A DNA stretch of 64,000 nt. Origin: Mesorhizobium opportunistum WSM2075 (GTDB lineage Bacteria; Pseudomonadota; Alphaproteobacteria; Rhizobiales; Rhizobiaceae). The notes beneath the pieces were generated by a model. It did no database searches, was not told where the DNA came from, and saw only the letters and a program-made list of their open reading frames with translations. Shown one piece after another: positions 9,013-16,505 of the stretch. Each line of letters starts with the position of its first letter. The first letter of the stretch is position 1. The translations under genes and the position numbers were made by a program. The stretch lies in NCBI RefSeq assembly GCF_000176035.2, contig NC_015675.1, positions 6,638,001-6,702,000 of the forward strand, given 5' to 3'.

Positions 9013-9395
9013 ATGCAACGACTGTTACTGACATCTGTGGCGCTTTGTGGCCTGACGGCGGGCGCTACCGCCACAGTGCCGGTGAACGCCGAGTCCGCGT
9101 CTATAGCCTGGGCAGGTCTATAGCCTGGGCAGCGGCCCCTCCAGTTTTTTCCTTCGAAGGTGGCCAGCGCTATTTCTACAGTACCGGCAAAACATCGAAG
9201 GACCTTTACAATCATGAAGGCACGTCACTGCTCTCGCGGCTTACCTATGACGATTTAGACGCGTATTCAATTGAAGTCTTCTTCAACGCGATCCACAATC
9301 CGACTGGCATTTTCGTCAAGGGCCTCGTCGGTGCGGGCTGGATTACCTAGGTTCTCTCGTCGACGAGGACTTCAAAAACGGCTTCTCATAATGCG
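9013..9395 (+). pseudogene. Outer-membrane beta-barrel protein, N-terminal fragment
   Basis: A signal peptide (MQRLLLTSVALCGLTAGATA) leads to a frame that stops after a 17-bp tandem duplication (9100-9132). Removing one copy joins it in frame to SFEGGQRYFYSTGKTSKDLY, SRLTYDDLDAYSIEVFF and GIFVKGLVGAGWIT, a pattern of rhizobial outer-membrane barrel proteins. A second lesion puts TAG after WIT just before GSLVDEDF. The rest of the barrel is missing. Confidence 0.65.
9100..9132. repeat. 17-bp tandem duplication causing a frameshift
   Basis: TCTATAGCCTGGGCAG occurs twice in a row, separated by one G. The 17-bp unit is not a multiple of three and breaks the outer-membrane protein frame. Confidence 0.85.
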
Positions 9396-10083
9396 GATAG
9401 AGTTGCGTGTACCGCGCCAATGCAAACAAGGCGGTTCAAAACATCCGAAAGTCGGCTTCTGTTACTACATTGTCAGCTATTAGACATCGCCGAAGACGCC
9501 GGCCGACAATCCCAGCGAAGAGAGGGGCCGAGTCGTTCTCGGCATCAACCTGGCCCGTGAACAGGTACCAGCCCACACATCGTAACCAAGGTGACGGCGG
9601 CTACACGGAACGTTGGCAGCCTGACGTATCGCGCGGACTAGCACGCCGGCACGAACAAGGGTCTGGCCCGGATACGCCGCCCCATAAACGTTGATCTCAT
9701 CAATGCGCTACGGAGCTCAGCATTCCTCGGAGAGCCGGTCGAGGGCGGGGAGTTCCCGCGAAAGACGACCGACATAATCGCGCAATTCCTCCTTCGGCAC
9801 TTCTGAGCTCAGGTTTTCATGCATGGCCACAAGACCGCACATGCTCGACAGCGCATTGCTGAATGTCGTTGGAGCGATCGGATACCGAGCAGGGGCGTGC
9901 CGGCTTGTGCCATTTCTCCGAGCCGGTGCCCCCGGCATGAACAGCCTCGGTAGATGAACAACAGATCAGCTCCCGACAGTCTGGTCCGACGAACTATTCG
10001 ACGCAAATCAGCAGCACTTCCGTACCGCTGGTCGCTAATGTCAGGCTTGCCCTTGGCAAGTTGTGGCGGGCGGAGGAGCTATC
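9396..10083. other. Gap with decayed sequence
   Basis: No intact gene. A minus-strand frame at 9717-9840 ends LRDYVGRLSRELPALDRLSE and could be the C-terminal tail of a lost protein; I cannot name it. Confidence 0.4.
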
Positions 10084-10429
10084 ATGAAGACTGGTGAGAC
10101 TCATAGCAAAGCAGCGTACGCCAAATCCCGGAACCAGTCGGTGTTTTCAGATGAAGACGCCTTGCTCTCTAGAAAAGGTAGAAGCCAGATTGAAGTCGAA
10201 AATGCTTCTGCAAGCGCGTGCGGCAGATAACGATCCACGCGCGACCTTTTGCGACCGGTGGATCAATGATCGAGGCCTGCTTCTTGACGATGATGCCATT
10301 GATATCGCCAAGGCAGCGTACCTAGCTTTTTTTCAGCAAGAACAACTCGTATCCGCCGATTATGAGGTTCGAGCACGAGCTGGTGACCATGGCACTCGAG
10401 TTGTTTCACGCGAGGCCAGAAGCCGTTAG
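10084..10429 (+). pseudogene. Hypothetical short gene, probably frameshifted
   Basis: ATG at 10084 follows a strong GGAGGAG ribosome-binding site by 5 nt and opens MKTGETHSKAAYAKSRNQSV, which stops after 48 codons. A second frame overlapping it continues with plausible coding sequence (LLLDDDAIDIAKAAYLAFFQ) to 10429. The two pieces may be halves of one gene split by a frameshift. No family recognised. Confidence 0.35.
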
Positions 10430-10430
10430 A

Positions 10431-10926
10431 AGCTTTATTGCATCGGGTTGGAGGGCGTCGAGCATGGCGGCGGCGGGCTTGCCTTCATGTGCCTGTCCGG
10501 CCGTCGGGACAAGGTCGATCGCCCGGCCTTCGGCATCGACGAGCGCGGGGATCTTGGTCGTGAGCCCGCCGCGGGAACGTCCCATGCAGCCATCGTCAGC
10601 GCCCCCCTTTTTTGCCGTGGCAGCGTGCAGGTGAACGCGGACACAGGAGCTGTCGATCATGATGATCTCGCCGTCAGATGCCTTGGAAACCGCCGCCAGA
10701 AGCCGATCCCAGGCCCCGGTTTTGCGCCATCGCACGAACCGGTTGTAGAAGGTGGTGTAGGGGTCATAGCGTTCCGGCACATCGGCCTAGGGTGAGCCGG
10801 TGCGGAAGCGCCACAGGATGCCGTTGAGCACCTTGCGGTGGTCAACGCGTGCCACAGCGCGGACCTTGGCGGGGAGATGAGGCGCGATGATGCCCCATTC
10901 AAAATCGCTCAATTCATACCGACGCA
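10431..10926 (-). pseudogene. IS5-family transposase, interrupted and truncated
   Basis: The frame begins MRRYELSDFEWGIIAPHLP at 10926 and carries IS5 (IS427-group-like) landmarks: YTTFYNRFVRWRKTGAWDRL, IMIDSSCVRVH (catalytic Asp) and GRSRGGLTTKI. A TAG codon stands where the conserved Trp of the GSPWADVPERY motif is expected, and the C-terminal third is absent. It lies between two short decayed regions upstream of the nod box. Confidence 0.82.
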
Positions 10927-11192
10927 TCAAAGCCTCCAAAAGAAGCCCTGAATCAGACTTACATCAGCACGATACCCAGTTTATGAGTGGCCTAGCGCTG
11001 TCGAACAGCCGATCGGCGCGTTGAGGCGCCAAGGGCTGCTGACCGGCAGTTGCCAGCAACCAAATGCTGAAGGTGGCGTGCGGGTCGCCGTCACGAGAGG
11101 ACGCAGACGGCAAGCTTGGCTCGGGTGGCTTGCTCAACAGAGCGCTGGGGCTCCGTGTCCACCATCTTCTAGATCACGCGGCAGACCTGATC

Positions 11193-11240
11193 ATTCATCG
11201 CGCGGATGCCTCATATCCAAACAATCTAATTTACCGGTCC
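11193..11240 (+). promoter_or_regulatory. nod box (NodD-binding site) upstream of nodU
   Basis: The core ATCCAAACAATCTAATTTAC (11215-11234) is nearly identical to the conserved 3' half of rhizobial nod boxes (ATCCAAACAATCRATTTTAC), and the 5' half ATTCATCGCGCGGATG fits ATCCAY-N7-RATG at the usual spacing. It ends about 95 bp before the nodU start, so flavonoid-activated NodD probably drives nodU. Confidence 0.88.
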
Positions 11241-11332
11241 CGCATCATAGCGCATAGCGCGACATCGAACCCACGGCTTTTTCTCAGCCGTTTTCAGCGG
11301 GTGCTCTACTGGCACCTCGACAAGGATCTACT

Positions 11333-13012
11333 ATGCGTATTTGCGGTATTAAGCTGACGCACGACGGCGGGATTGCTGTCGTGGAAGACGGCAGATTAAT
11401 CTTTTGCGTCGAGCAGGAGAAGCTTGAAAATAACCCACGGTACCAACATATCGAGCGGCTTGAGACGGTCGTAGCTGTTCTGGCTGAAAACGGGCTGGCT
11501 CCGGGCGATATCGACCGGTTCGTCATTGACGGATGGGACGGTGAGATCCAGTCGGAATTCCATGTTTTGAGCAAGGGCTCCCCGATCACTCTCAACGGCG
11601 CGCCATATGTGGAGTGGGACGCCGAAAACCCACTGAAGGCCTATGAAGGTTCCGGTCTCGTCCTCGACAATGGGGTATTTTCCTACGAAAGCTACCCGCA
11701 TGTTCTTGGGCACGTGGCTTCTGCATACTGCACCAGTTCATTCGCGAAAGCAGAAGAACCGGCGCTTTGTCTGGTATGGGACGGCTGCATTTTTCCGCGG
11801 CTTTACTACGTCGAGCCAAGTGGAGTGAGATTTGTTGGCAGCCTGTTTCCGATGATAGGCCATGCCTATGCCGCCGCCGGTCAACATTTCGGTCCTTACA
11901 GGCAAGAACTGCGGGCTGGCTGGAATCTGGGCATCGCCGGCAAGTTGATGGCTTATATCGCGCTTGGAGTAGTCCGTGAACACATCGTGAATGTATTTCA
12001 GGAGCTTTACGATGACCGTTTCGCCGGGGATACGGACCACGCGTCGGAATACAGGAACAACACCCACAGCGAAGAGGCGCTGCTCACTGCTGTACACAAC
12101 TTCTTCGATGCTAGCGCCTCGGCACTAATTTCCGAAACTCCCGAGGACATACTTGCTTCTTTCCATGCCTTCGTAGAGCGTCTTCTCGTCCGGGAACTGA
12201 AAAGCGCACTGCGTCGGTACTTGGTTCCGGAAACCCGAAACCTGTGCATCGCCGGCGGATGCGGGCTGAATATCAAATGGAATAGCGCCCTTCGGGCGAG
12301 CGGTTTATTCGACGCAGTCTGGGTACCTCCGTTTCCAAACGACAGCGGATCGGCGATTGGTGCCGCTTGCTGCGCGCTGTCCGCCGACAAAGGTTTCGTG
12401 CATCTTGACTGGTCAGTCTACAGCGGGCCGAATGTGGGCCGTGGCAAGATTCCCCCCGGTTGGCAATCTGCTGCTTTCAGCCTGAAAGATCTTGCCGGTT
12501 TGCTCGCCGACAACAAGCCTGTGGTGTTCCTTGCAGGCCGCGCAGAGCTTGGTCCGCGTGCCTTGGGAGGCAGAAGCATTCTGGCGGCTGCAACTTCGCC
12601 GGAAATGAAGGACCATCTCAACAAGATCAAATTGCGAGAGCACTTCCGGCCGGTAGCGCCAATATGCTTGGAGGATCGTGCACCTGACATGTTTGACCCC
12701 GGCACGCCGGATCCTTACATGCTGTTCGACCACCGGACCCGTTCAGAGTGGAAAGAAATAATCCCGGCGGTCGTCCATCTCGACGGAACTGCGCGACTTC
12801 AGACGGTTTCAAGAGCTTCCGAACACCCAATTGCAGAACTTCTCATAGAGTACGAGAAACTCACGGGCATTTCGCTGCTCTGCAACACGAGTGCAAATCT
12901 CAATGGACGTGGTTTTTTTCCGGATGCTGCTGCCGCCTGTGAGTGGGGCTGCGTAGACCACGTTTGGTGCGATGGGTTGCTTTTGACCAAGACAAGTCAA
13001 TTCGAGGGCTGA
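11333..13012 (+). CDS. nodU: Nodulation factor carbamoyltransferase NodU
   Basis: The 559-aa protein starts MRICGIKLTHDGGIAVVEDG, the N-terminal HxGH-like/ASKHA fold region of the NodU/CmcH carbamoyltransferase family. It keeps GHVASAYCTSSF, the IAGGCGLNIKWNSALR segment, PFPNDSGSAIGAACCA, the RAELGPRALGGRSILA signature and the C-terminal LLCNTSANLNGRGF. Full length matches family members (about 560 aa). It uses carbamoyl phosphate to 6-O-carbamoylate the non-reducing sugar of the lipochitooligosaccharide Nod factor in the cytoplasm. AAGGA lies 7 nt before the ATG, and a nod box lies upstream. No other nod genes adjoin; both flanks are debris. Confidence 0.95.
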   Translation: MRICGIKLTHDGGIAVVEDGRLIFCVEQEKLENNPRYQHIERLETVVAVLAENGLAPGDIDRFVIDGWDGEIQSEFHVLSKGSPITLNGAPYVEWDAENPLKAYEGSGLVLDNGVFSYESYPHVLGHVASAYCTSSFAKAEEPALCLVWDGCIFPRLYYVEPSGVRFVGSLFPMIGHAYAAAGQHFGPYRQELRAGWNLGIAGKLMAYIALGVVREHIVNVFQELYDDRFAGDTDHASEYRNNTHSEEALLTAVHNFFDASASALISETPEDILASFHAFVERLLVRELKSALRRYLVPETRNLCIAGGCGLNIKWNSALRASGLFDAVWVPPFPNDSGSAIGAACCALSADKGFVHLDWSVYSGPNVGRGKIPPGWQSAAFSLKDLAGLLADNKPVVFLAGRAELGPRALGGRSILAAATSPEMKDHLNKIKLREHFRPVAPICLEDRAPDMFDPGTPDPYMLFDHRTRSEWKEIIPAVVHLDGTARLQTVSRASEHPIAELLIEYEKLTGISLLCNTSANLNGRGFFPDAAAACEWGCVDHVWCDGLLLTKTSQFEG

Positions 13013-13898
13013 CCGAGCCGCAGCCAAGGTTCCTGCATCGCCGGCGTGGAGCGCGGCTGCGACAATCATCGGGTCGCACATCCATGGAGCTGTTGCTCCT
13101 TGGCTGGCGTCGATCACCACATAAGGTCAAGGTGGGCACATAGGCTACCGTGCCGTCTCCTTCCTGAGCCGCCGGGGTGACATGCGACCGATCATTCCAA
13201 CGTCGTAGTTGGCGTCATCGCAAAGTATCCGGCGGCCTGAATGGTCTAGATCACAGCCTCCTCGAGGAACGGTTCGTTGCACGAAATTCGCTCGTAGGAA
13301 AATGGCGACAGGTCCAGTGTCTGAAAACCGCCGCGGATGCATCAATAACGTTCAATGGAAGAAACTGACCGGTTAGGTTCGTTGCCTGCCATACCTCAGG
13401 GGTGAGCATCCGACGCCTCCCGATGCGCCGAAGGCCGACGGAAGCCACTTTAGCAACGTTGGACGGATGAACGAGGTTCGATATCCCGAAGCTTGCGCTT
13501 CCTCTTGGTTTCCGCACTCCTGACAAGATGCGACTTTCGCGTATTGCTTTGCGCTGGCAACAGTTCGGTTGGGCCAAAAGCCCGCCGCTGCGGTTGACTG
13601 GAAGCCGCCATTGACTGCCCCTGCGCCGCGACCGTCCTCGAGACGCGTGAGAACACTAGGCGCGCGATAGACACGCTACAGCCTTCATCGCCGCTGAGTT
13701 GGAGAGAGCAAAACTGCGCAGAGAACGGCTCCAAACCCGACAGTGACGCGCAAATCCTTTGCTGAAGAGCTTGAAAGTGACTCGCAACCGAGGATGCGCT
13801 CATCAGCATTGCTGCGGAGATGAAAGTGGGCGGTCGGAGGTCATTCAAATCGTGTTGCGCAAGTGGGAGCTCAAGCGGCTGTAGAAGCGAACACCCGG
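13013..13898. other. Gap with decayed sequence between nodU and the CHAT/caspase block
   Basis: Nearly 890 bp with only short mutually overlapping frames and no recognisable motif. It separates the symbiotic gene from the protease-helicase cluster. Confidence 0.5.
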
Positions 13899-14861
13899 CT
13901 AAGGACACTGCACGATAACAGGCGTTTCGTGCTCCGCGATGCCAAACAGTTTCAATTCGACAATCCCCAGTTCGAATGCGACCGGGATGCCCTTTCCGGC
14001 ACCAAGTGCTCGGTAGAAACCCGTGGCGAACGCGATCGCCGCTTCGTCACTGATCGTCGTGTGCATGCCGATGACGAAGGGGACATGCGGGGCAATCGCA
14101 AGAGCCTGGTTTTCAGAAAAGCAAGCGTTGAGCAGGACACACTGGACTTTCTCGCCCGCCGCCGCGAACAGCGCGGCCAACGCGTCGGGGTCGATTTCGT
14201 GGCTCGTCCCATCGGATGCTTCCACACAGATTGCACCATCAGCAGTACCGTGGCCGGAGAAGTGCACATAGGCCGGTTCGAGCTCAAGCAGTGCCCGCAC
14301 CATGTCCTTGGCACGGACTGCTCCGCGTGTTTGGAGGTCAAACCGCTCGCGGTATCCTGCCATTGCCAGCTCTTCTCGAATGTCCCGCAATTCCCTGTCG
14401 AGCCGCAACCGTGTTCTGTCCGAGGGATTGGCCGCTAGAAAGAGTATCCGGAGCTTCGTAGCCGTCTCGACAGCTAGTCCGCTCAGAGAGGTCACATAGT
14501 CCATTGTACTGTCGGCCCAGAGCGCGATACCATCGAAGAAATCGGCTTCTGCGCGTTCGTAGCGACGCTGCGCTTCCTCCGTCCCGAAATGTTCACGTGA
14601 GACAGGCGGGTTGCGCGAATCTCTGATCGCCTGCGCGAACTCACGGCACCCCTTCCACTGCTGGCTGGGATCCCCTCCGGTTACCCGTCTGGCCTTCTCC
14701 CGCACAAGGCTTTCAATCAGCTCGACCTCCGCGTCCCTGGGCCATTCTTCGGGCGTGATACCAGTGTCTTCCTTACGGTAGTGTCCAGCGGTACGCTTCG
14801 CCCTGGCCTTGAGCGAGCCAATAAGGCTTTTTAGCCCACTTCCGTTCGCGTCGATTTCCAT
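13899..14861 (-). CDS. CHAT-domain protein (caspase-like fold), first copy
   Basis: About 320 aa from ATG 14861 (MEIDANGSGLKSLIGSLKAR); an in-frame GTG at 14870 or a longer start at 15053 is possible. Residues 1-140 are charged and helical; from KLRILFLAANPSDRTRLRL comes a CHAT domain with the catalytic pair visible as YVHFSGHGTADG (His near residue 201) and VLLNACFSEN (Cys near 246). CHAT proteases are clan CD cysteine peptidases related to separase and caspases, often in conflict systems. It is transcribed away from the second CHAT gene, with about 320 bp between their starts. Confidence 0.82.
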   Translation of the reverse strand: MEIDANGSGLKSLIGSLKARAKRTAGHYRKEDTGITPEEWPRDAEVELIESLVREKARRVTGGDPSQQWKGCREFAQAIRDSRNPPVSREHFGTEEAQRRYERAEADFFDGIALWADSTMDYVTSLSGLAVETATKLRILFLAANPSDRTRLRLDRELRDIREELAMAGYRERFDLQTRGAVRAKDMVRALLELEPAYVHFSGHGTADGAICVEASDGTSHEIDPDALAALFAAAGEKVQCVLLNACFSENQALAIAPHVPFVIGMHTTISDEAAIAFATGFYRALGAGKGIPVAFELGIVELKLFGIAEHETPVIVQCP

Positions 14862-15179
14862 CTTAGCCACGCTAATCCCCAATGCAGCGCCGTGCCGAGC
14901 AATGTACCCGTCGTGAGGCGCGAGCTTCACCTTAAAGCGAGCTGTGTTCGCCTGAACCGATTCGAGCCGAGGTCTCTTGCGATCCGCTGCCGCCACCACC
15001 TGCCGATGGGATCGCTGGGATCTTCTCGGCGGAGGTGCGCTTCCTAGCCCCAATGCCGCTGCCCGCTCGACCGCTGTTCGGTCGCCACGACTCGACCATA
15101 CGTCGCCTCGTGGGTCGACAATTGGTAGGCAAGTTCATACGGTTTAGCTTCGAGTTCAAGAGCAGTGATGGAGAATTGC

Positions 15180-15353
15180 ATGAATCAGCCAACTCTGCCG
15201 CCCTCTGAGCAGGAATTACTTGAACTTTGTCCTCAGAAACGCGAGCCAGGGAAGCGAGGAGGCCTAGGTCCGATGTTTCAGGCGCCACTGTTTGATTGCC
15301 CCCGGACAGCCCTTGCTCTTGGCTCGACCGCACCCATTCTGATTTCGGAGTAG
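15180..15353 (+). CDS. Small leader-like protein before the second CHAT gene
   Basis: A 57-aa frame starts at ATG 15180 with GGAG 6 nt upstream and ends with TAG just 3 nt before the CHAT start (TAGACAATG). It opens MNQPTLPPSEQELLELCPQK. The spacing suggests translational coupling. No family recognised; it could also be a chance frame. Confidence 0.4.
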   Translation: MNQPTLPPSEQELLELCPQKREPGKRGGLGPMFQAPLFDCPRTALALGSTAPILISE

Positions 15354-15356
15354 ACA

Positions 15357-16454
15357 ATGTCGCGCATCGATAGCCTGCGCAGCGAACTCGCTCGGCTTAA
15401 GCAATCGGAAGGGCGGCTTCGGAAGGAACTCGCCGGGCACGAGGCAACAGTTGCTGTGGCGCGGAAAGATGCCGGTTCGAAGCGTCAGTCGGCGGCGCGG
15501 TCCCGCAATGCGTCGTCGATCAATTCCTATCTCCGCTCGGCTGTGTCACTCGACCACAAGGCCACCGAAAGCGGTAAGAAGGCTGCCGCGGTCGCCGAGA
15601 AAATCGGTCGCAACGCCAAGGACCAAGCGAGCAAGCAGGCAGCGATCGCTAGCGCGGAAGAAGACCTGCGCAAGGAACGCGAGCGCGCCGACAAGAAGCG
15701 CCGACGTGAGGAACTCACTCACGCGCGTCAGGTTCACGGGCTCCTGCAGTCGGCCCCGCATCTCGCGCGTATCCCCGAGCCCAAACCCGAACGGCTCCGA
15801 GTCCTCTACGTCACAGCCAATCCCGAAGCGACCGAACGCATCTACCAGCGCGACGACGGGTCAGTCGTCGAGGAGGGCCGGTGGCTCCAGACCGACCGTG
15901 AGGTGCGGGACGTTCGCAAGGCACTCAAGAGTGCGCTGCATCGCGATCTCATCGATCTCGAGCATCTTCCGGCAGCGACGTTCGCCGATCTGATCGATGG
16001 GACAAACGAACGACGTCCGCATGTTATCCATTTTTCGGGTCATGCCGCCGAGGGCGCCTTGCTATTTGACGACGGGCTTGTCCACAGTACTCAAGCACGA
16101 CCGATACCGCTGCAGTGGATTGCCGATCTGCTGGCGGCAACGACAACGCCACCGATTCTCGTTGTCCTCAATGCGTGCGACAGTCTCGTCGGCGCCGAAG
16201 CGCTGCTCGAAACGGTCGCTGTTATTATCGGAATGCGTGGTGAAGTCGGGGATATTGGCGCCAGGGTATTCGCAGTGCGTTTTTATGCAGCGATCGCTGA
16301 GGGGCAGCCGGCGGGGATGGCTTTGCAGCAGGCCAGACTTGGCCTCAAGGACGCTTTGCTGCTGGACGACGCCTCCTTGCTCGAGTCGTTGTCACGATCG
16401 GGGACAGACCTTGATCAGGTTGTGTTGGTGAAGGGGCAAACGCCCGCCGCCTGA
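15357..16454 (+). CDS. Coiled-coil CHAT-domain protein, second copy
   Basis: The 365-aa protein has a long N-terminal coiled coil (residues 1-130, rich in E, K, R and A; EEDLRKERERADKKRRREEL) followed by a CHAT domain from LRVLYVTANPEATERIYQRD. The catalytic residues are visible in VIHFSGHAAEG (His near 228) and VLNACDSL (Cys near 274). The LxxxTANP...EVRDVRKAL layout parallels the first CHAT protein (FLAANP...ELRDIREEL), so the two probably share a fold and mechanism while differing in the N-terminal module. It is followed 51 bp later by the caspase-like gene, forming a plus-strand operon. Confidence 0.85.
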   Translation: MSRIDSLRSELARLKQSEGRLRKELAGHEATVAVARKDAGSKRQSAARSRNASSINSYLRSAVSLDHKATESGKKAAAVAEKIGRNAKDQASKQAAIASAEEDLRKERERADKKRRREELTHARQVHGLLQSAPHLARIPEPKPERLRVLYVTANPEATERIYQRDDGSVVEEGRWLQTDREVRDVRKALKSALHRDLIDLEHLPAATFADLIDGTNERRPHVIHFSGHAAEGALLFDDGLVHSTQARPIPLQWIADLLAATTTPPILVVLNACDSLVGAEALLETVAVIIGMRGEVGDIGARVFAVRFYAAIAEGQPAGMALQQARLGLKDALLLDDASLLESLSRSGTDLDQVVLVKGQTPAA

Positions 16455-16505
16455 GACTGATAGTTCGTGCCGGCGCGTCCGGACCAAAATGGAACTGGGG
16501 GACTG

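Noticed and set aside
8695..9018. 107-aa minus-strand frame beginning MHHMFALFSD
   Set aside because: It overlaps the response-regulator remnant and the signal peptide of the outer-membrane pseudogene; it may hold an old coding piece but cannot be supported.
13450..13908. 152-aa minus-strand frame before the first CHAT gene
   Set aside because: No recognisable domain or start; it overlaps decayed sequence and adds nothing to the operon picture.
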